Shown here in pieces: positions 10,566 to 22,243 of a stretch of 64,000 nt of DNA (the stretch's first letter is position 1; each line of letters starts with the position of its first letter). A program made the position numbers and the translations under genes. The notes beneath the pieces are model-generated. The model ran no database searches and had not been told where the DNA came from. It saw only the letters and a list, made by a program, of their open reading frames with translations. Source of the DNA: Adineta vaga (taxonomy: Eukaryota > Rotifera); NCBI GenBank assembly GCA_021613535.1, contig CP075492.1, positions 3,720,001-3,784,000 of the forward strand, given 5' to 3'.

Positions 10566-11411
10566 TTAACCAGATGTTGCTTTCTTTTCTGTTCGTGCTT
10601 TTTGTAAATATTTCAACACATAATTAGCAGTTTTATCAAGATTATCCTTCTTTTGCACTCCATTGGAACATGATTTCGGATTATTACAAGTAAACCAAAC
10701 AGTTCGACTAATTTTCTTTGGATTATCTTCGTGAATTTCAACTAATCGAAAATTCTTTTGATTCGATTGATCAACAAAGAGTTTCTCTTGTAATGTGAAA
10801 AATCGATCTTGTTGTTTTTCTTTTGTACACGTGATTGGTTTTGTAAATGTTGCTGTTATATTCAATACTTTAGTATCTTGTTTTGGATAAAAGTTTCCTG
10901 CACAACTAAGTAATTCTTTGTGTCCACCTTTTGCAACAATAAAAGTTTTCTTCAAATTTTTTGCAAGTAAATTGAGATCAGCATTGATCAATGATGATAA
11001 AATGGATTTGAGTGTTGATAAAGAAATCCATTGAAAATCATCAATAACTAAAATACTTGTTGCATATTTGAAATCTTCGATAATATCAGTTGTTAATGAA
11101 ATCAATGATCGATTCACTTTGGAATTTGTCAATAATGATGATGACATGGCACGAAGATGAATCTTGTCTTCCGTATGATTTGTAAAAACATGTAATTGAA
11201 GACGAGATTTCAATGTTGGATTAGCTAAAGAAGAACATAAATCAAGTTTGGATGTTTTCTTATAAGTTTTGAAATCAATTTCATATTGACAATCTTCTAA
11301 TGTTTCTGTATCACCATAATCATAATCTTCTTCTTCTGCGGCATTAGTTGATTGTAACGTGTTCAATAAGATCAATAGACAAGCAACGAATGCTATCTTG
11401 AAAGAAACCAT
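10566..11411 (-). CDS. Secreted protein of unknown function
   Basis: Intronless, 281 residues from the Met at 11411. This start gives a clear signal peptide (MVSFKIAFVACLLILLNTLQ, cleavage after STNA); an in-frame upstream ATG at 11465 would place 18 basic residues before it and is less likely. The mature protein opens with an acidic stretch (EEEDYDYGDTETLEDC). It has five to six cysteines, three in a C-terminal cluster (WFTCNNPKSCSNG), and three N-glycosylation sequons or more. I recognise no family. The even spread of charged residues and single hydrophobic leader point to a soluble extracellular protein. Confidence 0.65.
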   Translation of the reverse strand: MVSFKIAFVACLLILLNTLQSTNAAEEEDYDYGDTETLEDCQYEIDFKTYKKTSKLDLCSSLANPTLKSRLQLHVFTNHTEDKIHLRAMSSSLLTNSKVNRSLISLTTDIIEDFKYATSILVIDDFQWISLSTLKSILSSLINADLNLLAKNLKKTFIVAKGGHKELLSCAGNFYPKQDTKVLNITATFTKPITCTKEKQQDRFFTLQEKLFVDQSNQKNFRLVEIHEDNPKKISRTVWFTCNNPKSCSNGVQKKDNLDKTANYVLKYLQKARTEKKATSG

Positions 11412-11766
11412 TGTTAATAATGAATAGGTTTCGTATCTTTTCTTTCTATGAAATAGTCTTATCATCGCCTATCATCATTCCAAGACGATGAAAGGTATAA
11501 TGACAAGGTTATGAATATCATCTATAGACTTATGTCTTTAAGAAAGAAATGAGTTTATCTGAAAATTATTGAAAAGTAAAATAGATTCTTTTCTTCATTG
11601 TCAAAGAACCGTCATTGAGTTGTAATAAATAGAAGAATTAATATATATGTGGCATAGGATAGAAATTAATCTATTATTTTTATTGATAAAATTAGGAGGG
11701 AGAAAAGAAACTAACTATTTATAGATTCATACTCAATTTTTCATAGAAGAAATGGTACTGAATATT

Positions 11767-12560
11767 TCAATCAGATTCATCGTATTTGCTAACACTAGCT
11801 TTAGAGCGATGAGTCTTTGCTGGTTCTACAGCGCGATTGAATGCTCTCGAATATTTGATAATTTTTGTATATTTCGGTTCAAGTTCGATATTCCATCAAA
11901 TGTTATGTAATTGATTTATTACTACGAAATTACCTTGTTGAACAGCATCAACATTTGGTTGAATCGAGTACAAAGAAATATTTCCTTCTAATTCACTTCT
12001 CAATACAACATCAACTTTTTCTTGTACACTATTAGCAACAGTTATTGTTCCATCCCATGATTCTTTGATATAATCTTGATCAAGAATTTTCACAGAAGAA
12101 TTATCAGCTGCTTTGAACTGTTCCCGAAGCTTATTCTTCATGTCGTACACGAATACCAGGTGCTTTAGTTAAATGTATAAATACTGGATTATTTTTCAGT
12201 GTAAACATCAACGTTCCTTGACAAACAAATTGATAATCATCTTTAGTGATTAAAACTGGTCAGGATAGGCATCGTAATTTTTTCATTTCGTTCAAGTAAA
12301 ACATTCGAAAAATTGTATAGATAGAAATCGCATCATTTCCACTTTCCTTCATACCTTTTTCTTCATGATCGAATGATCTATACGATGGTTAAATCGATTC
12401 GTATTTTGATGATAATTTGAAGATGACGATGATGTTAATTGATATAAAAAGTCTTTGACAGATTTTGTACTTGAGAATGGATCGATCACATCAATATGTT
12501 TTGGTAAATTTGGATGACCAACAATACAAGACAGCTTTTCGACGTTAAAATGTTAAATAT
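11767..12560 (-). pseudogene. Decayed gene with DUF4139/MuiA-like C-terminal part
   Basis: Coding-like blocks in order on the minus strand but broken. Around 12150-12420 the frames change at least twice (for example the segment ending APGIRVRHEE). At 11896-12130 a frame reads SWDGTITVANSVQEKVDVVL and runs to NQLHNI, then meets an in-frame TGA at 11896-11898. The same frame continues directly as WNIELEPKYTKIIKYSRAF and ends at 11767. The beta-rich pattern (VDVVLR..L, then W-x-I-x-L-x-P-x-x-x) resembles the DUF4139 region of mucoidy-inhibitor-A-like proteins, but that assignment is tentative. The in-frame stop plus frameshifts argue against a functional product. Confidence 0.55.
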
Positions 12561-13298
12561 TTCATAATACCTTTTCCATTTGAAGTTGATTCATTTTGTA
12601 ATGAATTGATAAACACTTTTTAGTCGTTTCTTTTTGGAAAGTAGTTTTTAGATTTTTTCCACGAATCGAAATAATTGATTTCATTGGAAGAGGCTGTGCT
12701 GAAAATTTATACAAAAAATTTAAATACTGGATTTACGTCTAACATTTAAACTATTCTTGCCCGTCGTCCAAATCGAAACCACTCAAATAACTCGTACAAA
12801 CCTGTTTTTTTTTCAACAAAAACTAAAACAATGCCTATCGACGACGTAGTTATTTGACGACAATAAATCTTATAAATTTGCTCGTTCTCTACTCCTGTTT
12901 CCAATATAAAAACACTTCTTTTTCTTCGAAGTAAGTCGATGTAATTGATTATGAAGAGCAAATTTCACTAGCATTAAAACAGAAATAAATATTGTTTATA
13001 TTAAAAGATTTTGTTTAACAAAATGTAAATGCGAGCGCGTGGATAATATTTGCTTCTACAATAGTATTTAGATTGACGTTAATAATGGAATATTATTATA
13101 GGCTATATTCGGAATAAATCTGAGAATGTTTGAGCATTTTTTCAGTCAATTTCAAACTCATACCGGAACAGCTCAGGTTTGATGCATATCTGGTGTGAAA
13201 CTGCTGGAATATAAAGGACCAAAACTATTCATATTAACTTATTCAAAATAGATGAGAAAAATTTATTCACACTTCAGTCTTAAAAATTATTAAATAAT
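12561..13298. other. Intergenic, no gene recognised
   Basis: Short open stretches only (for example a minus-strand 71-codon frame at 12746-12961 with no domain signal). May hold further degraded upstream parts of the pseudogene at 11767-12560. Confidence 0.5.
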
Positions 13299-14812
13299 TT
13301 ATGTATGAATAGATAAAAATAGTTTCCAGCGAACTGTTCTTCGAAGTTTTCTTTTCGATTTCTTCGATAGATTACAATTATCAATTCGAAATCTTTTCAA
13401 TGGTCGATTATTTTCGATCATTTGTACTAAACAATCAGTACTTAAATCATCGATTAATCGATTTCCATTCAGATGTAATTCTCGAAGATTACTCTTCTTC
13501 AGAAGAATTGCATTTACTAACAATTGTATTCCTTGATTACCAATATCATTAAAAGATAAGCTAAGAAAAGTTAATGTTTGATTTCTTTTCAACATTTCAA
13601 CCACATGTTTCACGCCGAGATCAGTTATATCATTGGAACCAAGATCAAGAAATTGAAGAATCGAATGACTAGATGAAATCTTTTCCGATAAACATTTCGC
13701 ACCCATGTCTGCCACATGATTATTATTTAGACTCAACGTATTCAATGTTATATTGTTTTCTAAAGCGATAGCAATGATCGATGCACCATATGCTGTTATT
13801 TTGTTATTTTGTAAATAAAGTCTTCGACATTGTTTCTTGATAATTGCCTGTGCAACGACAATATCCATATCTTTATCAATCAAATTCCAATGACTTAAAT
13901 TAACGGTCGATTGTAATTCACATTTATCAATGTGTGCTTCGAGTTGTGAATTTTGATGAGAAGAAGGTAGAGGATGATACACCAGCATATCTAACAATAA
14001 AAAATAACCTTTCGTGAATGTTCACTATAGAAACTAGAAATAAAATTCTAACCTTTCGATGATGTATTCAGATATATATGAGAAGTTCGTAATGAACTTA
14101 ATCGATAAGAACATGATTGTCCGTTAGTATCTTCATAAACTCCATGACATACTCGACTCATCATTTCTTCAACATTTAAATTTGGTTCACTAAGATATTT
14201 GAGTAGATTGTAAGTAAACATACTATTACGAGCATTCTTCGAAGTTTCTACAGCGACTTCATTTAAACCACATGCAAAAACTATCAATGTATCTGGAACA
14301 CTTTTCATCGATGTTAAATTAATATCTGTTATATTCTCTTGTAAGACGGCGGTTTTTCTTATTTGTACATTTGATAAAGCTGGTATCTCTGCAAGATTAT
14401 TACGACAACAATCAAGTAGAAGAATCATTGAACATGGTTGTTGTTTCATTATTAAATCGATTATCGAATGAATACTTAGTGAATAATATGGATACATTTC
14501 AAAGTCGTCGGAAAGACATTGATTATCGACACCAATTAAATAATGTTGTTCTTTCCATTGAACACCATGACCAGAATAAAAAACAATAATAAGATCATTC
14601 TTGTGAATATGTCGTTGAAATTGAAGAATCTTTTGCACCATTTTTATATATGTTAAATCAATACCAATAGTTACTTGAAATCCAATTTTTTCTAAAGTAT
14701 TTCCAATATCTAGTGTATCATTGATACAACAATTTAATTTCACTCCAACTTCATAATTGTTATTTCCAATAAGTAATGCCAGTTTTCTCGAACATTCTTC
14801 ATTTGAAGTCAT
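13299..14812 (-). CDS. Caspase-like peptidase (C14) fused to leucine-rich repeats
   Basis: Two exons, 14812-14053 and 13990-13299, join in phase 1 across a 62-nt intron to give 483 residues. Residues about 8-250 form a caspase/metacaspase p20-like fold: LALLIGNNNYE opening strand, IIVFYSGHGVQ with the catalytic His, and MILLLDCCRNN with the catalytic Cys. Residues about 255-480 are ribonuclease-inhibitor-type LRRs (repeated LxxLxLxxNxIxxxGxxxL, at least five units). No NACHT, death-fold or transmembrane part is present. The intron falls exactly between the modules. Peptidase plus LRR sensor suggests a recognition-triggered protease; this is inference from architecture. Both catalytic residues are intact and no break is seen. 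Confidence 0.85.
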
Positions 14813-15240
14813 TCATTCAGTATTTATAACACAAAAAAATCTATGTAAAAATGCAATTTAATCGACTGATTTATTTGTGAAACAAGATCAGATTAAATTA
14901 CTGGAAGAACGGACAAGTATTTTCGCTTCAATCAAAGTTAAAAATATTTACTCAACATACTTTAGTAGATGAGAATATTTATAAACAAAAATATCGTGTC
15001 GAAACAACCGATATGTCATCTTTTTGTTTATTTGTCCTTGAGAAAGAGAGAGAACAACTTTTACATGTATTACTCATGTTATTCTCTGTTCTCTTATCTG
15101 TCTCTCTCTCGTAAGAGACGAATACAATTCCAGTATGAAGATGTCGACAGTTGAAAACAATACAGCTCAATTCTTATCAACTATAATGACAATAAAAAAC
15201 TAAACCTATAAAAAAGACAACTCAAAACAAAAACGTTTCA
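14813..15240. other. Intergenic with an imperfect inverted AGAGAG/CTCTCT pair
   Basis: No gene supported. A purine-rich AGAAAGAGAGAGAAC (about 15040) faces a pyrimidine-rich TCTGTCTCTCTCTCG (about 15100) across about 50 bp, so both strands look open here. The right part resembles 10365-10560. Confidence 0.45.
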
Positions 15241-15590
15241 TCACATTATTCTTCCTTTGTACTTCATTTTGAATTTAACTAAGTTAGTCCAATCATCAGC
15301 AGATGAAGCTAAGACACGTTCGATATAACCACCTGTACTTACATAACAACTATGTTTATGTGCAACATCAATTAGATCACGTAAACGATTTTCAGGCATC
15401 AAGAAAAATGATCCACCGATAAATCTTTAATAATAGTAATAATATTCGAAAAGCTATCATATGATGTTGTATCAGAGTGACTTACTTGATTCCATCAATG
15501 TACGTATTCAGCCCAATCTTCAAGTAATTCATTGAGATAAGTTCGTGTTACAGATATGTATATAATAAGGATCACGAATTTCTGATCAAT
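15241..15590 (-). pseudogene. Decayed phosphosulfolactate synthase (ComA/HSA32-like) gene fragment
   Basis: On the minus strand the blocks RDPYY, then ISVTRTYLNELLEDWAEYV, then DGIKFIGGSFFLMPENRL, DLIDVAHKHSCYVSTGGYIE and RVLASSADDW appear in order. They match the core of the ComA-type TIM barrel (phosphosulfolactate synthase, and the plant/fungal HSA32-like relatives). The frame shifts between RDPYY and ISVTRT and again after AEYV (extra bases before DGIK). An intact-looking GT-AG intron (about 55-60 nt) separates DGIK and FIGGS. The N- and C-terminal parts of the barrel are missing and a TGA ends the piece at 15241. The product is probably non-functional. Confidence 0.7.
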
Positions 15591-16923
15591 TATTTATCGA
15601 TCGAATTATATTTAATAATGAAAATGAATATCAAATGTATTTTTTTTTTGTTCATTTGTTATGATATCTTCCGTCTGTTATTTCGAATCATTGTCTTGAA
15701 TAAAATAGATGTCGCCTGTTTTCTATCAATTGCATTGTAAATCATCACTCGTTGAAGAACATATGATAGAAGTATTAAATCCAACAAATATAGAACAGAT
15801 TATGGTCACCTGTTATTGAAAACATTGCATACGAACGATCCGATAATCCTTTGGTCGACCTTTTATTTCCACATTGTTTTACATCAATCAATGAAGTGCA
15901 GATATAGACACGCAAACGAACAATTTATTCATGAAAAAAAGGATCATGTTTGATTCCAACTTGTACAAGGACTTATTTTAAAAATCGATTCAACAGTAAT
16001 AAAATAATAGAATATAGAACAATTTGAAAACAAAAATAATTTATATCTATATTTTTTTCTATTGCTCATAGTTAAACTTACAGATTTTTATATAGAATAC
16101 CGACATTATTCAAATTGAAAAAGGATTATCTCATCAGATACTTCTCACTATGAAATATAAAGAAAGTACTAAGTAAAAATCGTTCGATAAAAATTATTAG
16201 AGCATTAATAAATTCAGTATTTAATATAGAAACACCATGATTTTCTTCGGTAAATATGTAAAATACAGGAATATAATTATTCTTATTTTCTGAACAGATG
16301 ATTCAAACAACAAGAAAATACGCCCATCGAAATCTATAATTAAGATCTGATCACATGTTCGCAGTATGAATTGAATGAGGACGATTTTTTTCTTTGGAAT
16401 TAAATGCAATCGATTATGTTTTTCTTTTTCAAATGAATTATTCTTTTAATCGAAATTGTAAAGATTTGTATTTTGAATGCAATACAGTAGATTGCATTAT
16501 TCATATAAAAAAGAACAGGTTTGTAGATTCAACAGAATAATAATCCGATCTCGACCTCATAGAATTCATACTACGAAATCTGTATTGAATAATCGCTATT
16601 GATTGATTATAGCAAGAAAATAATCAAAGGGTCGAGGTTAACCGTTATCAAACATAAAATTATAGGTCATGATCGACATGAAAAGAATATGTTGTTACCT
16701 AGCGCGCTCAGATTTCCATTCATCTTTCCTGTATTTAAATATACGAATCGACAAAAACGTCAAGGTCATTGTGGAAAAGAAGATTGCATTGTAAGTATTC
16801 TTGAGTTTCTGGAGTTTTTAATATTAAACAAAAATCTGTTGTCGCAAGACATCAACCAAATGAGAAAGAAGACGAAATTTAATGTGAGTGTATTTTAGTC
16901 CATATAGTGGTTTCAACTAAACA
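15591..16923. other. Intergenic, no firm gene
   Basis: Mostly AT-rich. A 36-codon plus-strand frame at 15709-15819 has coding-like composition but no partner exon or domain. A 99-codon frame at 16599-16898 shows no recognisable feature. Confidence 0.5.
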
Positions 16924-19900
16924 ATGATTATGAAATTTCTTGTCATCATTCTTGGTGTGATCGTTATCAATGGATTACCTACAATCAGTGTAAGTCATTG
17001 TTGAAAAATTGAATAATTTAATACAATTTATTTTATTTTTGATTTAGGATCCAAAAAATACACAAAGCAAACTAGAACAAAATCGTAGGTTTTATTATTT
17101 ATATCAAGAAAATTCATTAAAAGACTATAACTAATCGTTTTTTTTAGCTAATATATACCAAGGTGATATGCGATTTCCGACTGTTGTTCGATCGAGTGGT
17201 GTAAGTGAATTCTATTGATTATGATTTTGGTAATTATTTTGAAGAGAACTATTTTTAGCGTTCATTAGCCGCAACATCACGTACTTCGACAGTAGCTTGG
17301 CCAAATGGAATTGTACCATACGAATTTCGTTCTGGATACAGTTCGTAGTTGAACAAATTATATAAATAATCATAGAGAATGACTTTTTATAGGTGAAGAA
17401 GATGAATTATACATTGTTGAAGTGATGAGAAAATTAGAAATTATGGTCGCTGTTAATAATGTACGTTGTGTACAATTTCGACCAAGAGTTTCTTCAGATC
17501 AATATTATATTATTATCGAAAATGGATCAGGTTGTTCATCCTATGTGAGTATATTCAAAAGTTAAATGTATATGTTTATAAAATTCTATACACTTATATA
17601 ATTTCAGATTGGACAAAATCCTGGTATAAACATGGAGCGAATCGTTACATTACAAAGTCCAGGTTGTCTTTATGATGGAACAATATTGCATGAACTTCTA
17701 CATACATTAGGTAGATTTTGATCTGAATTGGATCGTATACATTCATCTATAATAACGGAGGCTTATATATATATATAGGATTTCATCATGAACAATCACG
17801 ACCTGATCGTGATAATTATGTTCGAATTAATTGGGATAATATACAAACAGGTATATAACAATTTTCGAGTTTCTCTACGAATTCATATGTTCTTTTGTAT
17901 AGGTATGGACACACAATTTGAGAAATATACTACACAAACAACAACATATTTGAATACATCATATGATTATGAATCAGTGATGCATTATGCACGAACGGCA
18001 TTTTCTCAAAATAGTTTGCCTACTATTGAACCATTGCAAGCAAATGTTACCATTGGACAACGTGATCGTTTAAGTTCAACTGATATTCAAGCTGTTCGAT
18101 TATTTTATAGTTGTACAAGCCAAGGAGTTACATTACCACCACCAACGATACAGAATACAAGTAAATAAAAACTGCGTTTTGTAATACTCGGTTTTATGTC
18201 ATGGGGCAATAATGTTATTCTTTCAAGAGAAATTCATGAAATTACAAAATATCTTTTCTTTTTCAATATAGCTAATTTATTTACAACGAATTCAACATAT
18301 TCATCAAGATTGACAACAATTAGTTCAAGATTTAATCGAAACAATAGTACCAATGGAAATTATTATTACGAAGCCATTCTAGTAACTGTTTCAATTGCTG
18401 GCCTTTATCGCTTTAGAAGTGTTAGCGACATTGATACATACGCTTATCTGTATAATCGTAGTTTCCTTCCATTATCACCATCAATGAACTTAATTGTTCA
18501 AAATGATGATGGAGTCAATACTAATCAATTTCAATTTACAATATCCCTTCAACCAAATGTTCGATATATTTTAGTGACTACAACATATAATGAAAATGTT
18601 ATCGGTTCCTTTAATGTTATTGTATCTGGTCAAGTTAGAGTTAATCTTGAGCGTTTAAATATTACTGGGATAACGTCAGCAACAACAACGCAAGCCACGA
18701 ATAGATTTTCTACAAGCAATTGTAAGTAAAACTTAATCCGACATAATCACCTTTAAAAAAATATCTTATTTAGATTTGTTCACATCCAATTACATCAGTG
18801 CATTGACCAACAATAGTGCTATATTTACTCGTCATGGTGGATCAGGTCGATTTCATTATGAAGCTATTGTGGTCAGTGTGTTGACAAGTGGTAATTATAC
18901 TTTCATGAGCAATAGCTCAATAGATACATATGCTTACTTGTATGCCAACAACTTGAATGCATCCGATCTTTCTGTGAATCTGCTTATATACGATGATGAT
19001 AGTGCTGAGAATAGGCAGTTTCGTCTTACGTACTATCTCCAATCGAATAGAAGATACATTTTAATATTTACAACATACGCTCCTAATGTGATAGGACGAT
19101 ATTCAGTTACTGCGACTGGTCCAACTCAAGCTAGTCTGAGTTCTATTGATCTCATGCTTATACCATCATCTATTAGTACGACTCCACCAATGACAAGTAT
19201 GTATACTTCTTGTTTTGAGAGCATCTGTAGAAGAAAAGATACTTCGAGTTTAATACACATTAGATCATATGAAACATATAATTCATATTTTAATAATTCC
19301 ATATTCTTCTTAGCTTCCAGATTACCGACAACCAATGTAAATATAACTATCACAAGCTACAATAGTGCATTGACCAGGAATAGTTCGGTATACGGTCGTG
19401 GTGTTACAGGTTTAACATATTATTATGAAACATTAGAAGTAACAGTCTCTTCAAATGGTAATTATACGTTTATGAGCAATAGTTCAATAGATACGTATGG
19501 TTACTTGCATGCCAACAATATCAGTGCATCTGATCTCTCATTGAATCTTCTTACATCCGATGATGATGGTGCTGGAAATATGCAGTTTCGTTTTACATAT
19601 AATCTTCAAATGGGTAGAAGATACATCTTACTATTTACAACATATAGCAGTGGTGTGACAGGAACATTTTCAGTTAACGTATCTGGTATCGCTCGAGTCA
19701 ATATCAATCGTATCAATCTTATACTTGCATTGCCATATTATAGTACAATACCAACAACAATCGGTAAGTATCTATTCTTAATAAAGTCTACAAATACATG
19801 AATAACTATTGACTAATAAACAACATTTTATTGTTCTCAGTTACAAGACCACCGGTCACCAGTAGTAATTTGATCATTACAAACTACAATAGTATATTGA

Positions 19901-20995
19901 TGAATAGTAGTTCAACATACAGTCGTTTCGGTACAAATGGAAGATATTATTATGAAGCCTTGGAAATAACAGTCTCCACAAATAGTAGTTATACGTTTAT
20001 GAGTAATAGTTCAATAGATACGTATGGTTACTTGTATGCCAACAATATCAGTGCATCTGATCTCTCATTGAATCTTCTTACATCCGATGATGATGGTGCT
20101 GGAAATATGCAGTTTCGTTTTACATATAACCTTCAAATGGGTAGAAGATACATCTTACTATTTACAACATATAGCAGTGGTGTGACAGGAACATTTTCAG
20201 TTAACGTATCTGGTATCGCTCGAGTCAATATCAATCGTATCAATTTAATACTTTTGGTACTATCGACGAGTACACCATTGACATATACCTCATTGAGATC
20301 AATCATGCCTACTACGAGAAGTAATTCTGGTTGTAATAATTCTAATGATCGACCAATGTGTCCAGGTATGTTTTTGAATATATACCAGTATAATTAAATT
20401 GGATATAACTGTAACTTTTTTTTTCATTTGTTAGGTCAAGTAATAACAGTTGGACGAGGTAAGATTTTTGTTATTTTTCATAGGAACCATGTTCTTGATC
20501 TTTATTCCTGCTTTAGTTCTTACAATTGATCCAGTTAATCGAAATTTAACAGGTCAATTCTTTCCACCTAACAATACATTTTTTAATCTAAATGATTCCA
20601 GTACAATGACTGGTTATATTCGATCTGTTACAGTTCAATACCATCGATCACGACTACCAACTGTAAATGCTCGTGTATGGATTTATGGAATCATTCCAAT
20701 TCTTGGTGGTTTCATGACTTGTAGTCAATATATGATTCCTCCTTCTCAAATATCCACATCGGAAATGATTCAAACGTATACTATTCCAGATAATACAATA
20801 AATATATTCGAGAAAACTTATATCGGCATTGGTATACAAGATACATCAGCATCAATTGCAACAACATTCGGTAGTGTTGCATTACGTACAGATAATGCAA
20901 ATCTATCATCAAATCTTGTAACTGGTGGACCAAGATATTTTTGGCCTGATAGTACACAAAATGGTATTAAATTAAGTTATACAATCATGACATAA
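16924..20995 (+). CDS. Secreted astacin (M12A) metalloprotease with four C-terminal beta-repeats
   Basis: Fourteen exons join in frame to 1,068 residues: 16924-16989, 17048-17084, 17148-17200, 17259-17340, 17393-17544, 17608-17710, 17779-17850, 17903-18160, 18272-18721, 18774-19196, 19314-19763, 19841-20365, 20435-20458 and 20484-20995. The first exon is a signal peptide (MIMKFLVIILGVIVINGLPT). The zinc site HELLHTLGFHHEQSRPDRD spans an intron, and the Met-turn SVMHYA follows, both intact. WPNGIVPYEF marks the start of the mature astacin domain. Exons 9-12 each carry one repeat of about 130 residues, resembling bacterial pre-peptidase C-terminal (PPC-like) modules (YYYEA..V, IDTYAYLY, DDDG.N.QF, R.YIL..TTY). 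A distinct C-terminal beta domain occupies exon 14. Repeats 3 and 4 are nearly identical in DNA. Likely an extracellular protease with binding repeats; substrate unknown. Confidence 0.87.
19462..20255 (+). repeat. Tandem near-identical exon segment (~260 bp, offset 527 bp)
   Basis: Bases 19462-19722 and 19989-20249 align without gaps and differ at about three positions (for example cttGCAtgcc versus cttGTAtgcc). They encode most of repeats 3 and 4 of the astacin protein. Flanking intron and exon sequence is much more divergent. Confidence 0.85.
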
Positions 20996-21154
20996 TCATC
21001 GTTCTCTTTTTTTTCTTCAAACCGTGAACTATTTAATCTTATTCATATTCTTTTATCTATTTTTATTCGCAAACAATATATTTTAATCAACAGAAGAACT
21101 TTTTTTCTCATACGCGCACATGTTAGATAACACTTCTGATTACAACAAAAAAAG

Positions 21155-21790
21155 TCATGATAGTTCTATTTTGTTGTTCAATTGCTGTTGAACAGGAAAT
21201 TGAAGACTTTTACGAAAATGAATTCCTTTGAATTGTAATGAAGTAATTGAATTAAAGAGTTGAATTGTTGTTTTAAGTAATTTTGTTGATGGTTGATAAG
21301 TACCGGAATTGTTATTTAATCGAAAACGAGATATTTCATCTCGCCAAAATTCGCCGGCAAACCGAACATCAGTTGAACGTTTCGCTAATGAGATATGTTT
21401 ACAAAGAAGATGATATGTCACATGATGATGACGTGGAACACGAGCAAAGATTAAAGTGTCGCCCACAATAACAAAATTATAGCGTATTTTCGAATTATTT
21501 TCACATAATAAATCATTTAGTAGATCACTTAAGGAAAATTTCGATGGTAATGCTTCACTTGTTTTACTTATTTGACATCTTGTTGCATAAATAATCGGTT
21601 TTGAATAGAAAAAATGACGTTTACTTAGATTTGTCCATGATTTTGTCGGAAATGCTGTAAGTTTATTGGGAAGATATTCATCGATAATGTCTGATGAAAG
21701 TTTAAATTCATAAATTGGATATTGATCAAAAACACTTGCAGTTATATTACCAAATGAAGATGGAATTGATTTATTTCCGGTGATTTCCAT
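21155..21790 (-). CDS. Conserved-looking protein of unknown function
   Basis: Intronless 211-residue frame with no signal peptide and no membrane segment. The C-terminal part reads VRFAGEFWRDEISRFRLNNN followed by SGTYQPS, a pattern (F.GE, NN.SGtY.P) I have seen in uncharacterised proteins of fungi and bacteria but cannot name. The middle segment NFVIVGDTLIFARVPRHHH is beta-rich. It begins at the first ATG and lies tail to tail with the astacin gene, about 160 bp away. The protein may be a real gene of foreign type or a truncated remnant; moderate confidence only. Confidence 0.55.
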   Translation of the reverse strand: MEITGNKSIPSSFGNITASVFDQYPIYEFKLSSDIIDEYLPNKLTAFPTKSWTNLSKRHFFYSKPIIYATRCQISKTSEALPSKFSLSDLLNDLLCENNSKIRYNFVIVGDTLIFARVPRHHHVTYHLLCKHISLAKRSTDVRFAGEFWRDEISRFRLNNNSGTYQPSTKLLKTTIQLFNSITSLQFKGIHFRKSLQFPVQQQLNNKIELS

Positions 21791-22243
21791 ATGAAATAAA
21801 TATGTTCGCTATTGTTTTTGTCCCGACATTCATATCAAATATCTATGAGAAAGTTTGTCACGAATGATTTCTTATTAACAGTTCTAATTATTGGAAAATT
21901 ATTTAGAAGAAATCATGCCTTCATATACACATGGGCGGGAGACATACTCGTTAGTGAAAATTGCAAGTTATTTACAATTTTAACATTCGACTTCTGTGAC
22001 GTCGGAACGTTTGAAATAGTACATTTAGGTTTACATACTCTTTTTTACACAAAGTAAATGTGTTTTCTGGATACGGAAAGATGTCTTATGAATAGATTAA
22101 AATGCTATATCCACTGAGAAAAGTCTCATTCTATTCTGAGCTCAACATTGGACGATCTTTCTATTTATTGAATATTTTATTCAATTAGTATCGCGTGTTG
22201 ATATTAATGTTAAATAGATAATATATTTTCGTTTGTTTGAATC
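21791..22243. other. Intergenic, no gene recognised
   Basis: A plus-strand 81-codon frame at 21812-22057 has no domain signal and is likely chance. Otherwise empty. Confidence 0.5.

Noticed and set aside
13298-13997. LRR frame as a separate gene
   Set aside because: A 62-nt GT-AG intron joins it in frame with the upstream caspase exon, so one fused gene is more likely.
14969-15170. Open frames on both strands with Arg/Lys/Ser-rich translation
   Set aside because: Produced by the inverted AGAGAG/CTCTCT sequence; low complexity and no partner exon.
15709-15819. 36-codon plus-strand frame starting MSPVFYQLHCKSSLVEEHMI
   Set aside because: Coding-like but too short, no splice partners found, and embedded in a region of decayed sequence.
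16599-16898. 99-codon frame before the astacin gene
   Set aside because: No signal peptide, domain or splice link to the astacin exons; likely chance.
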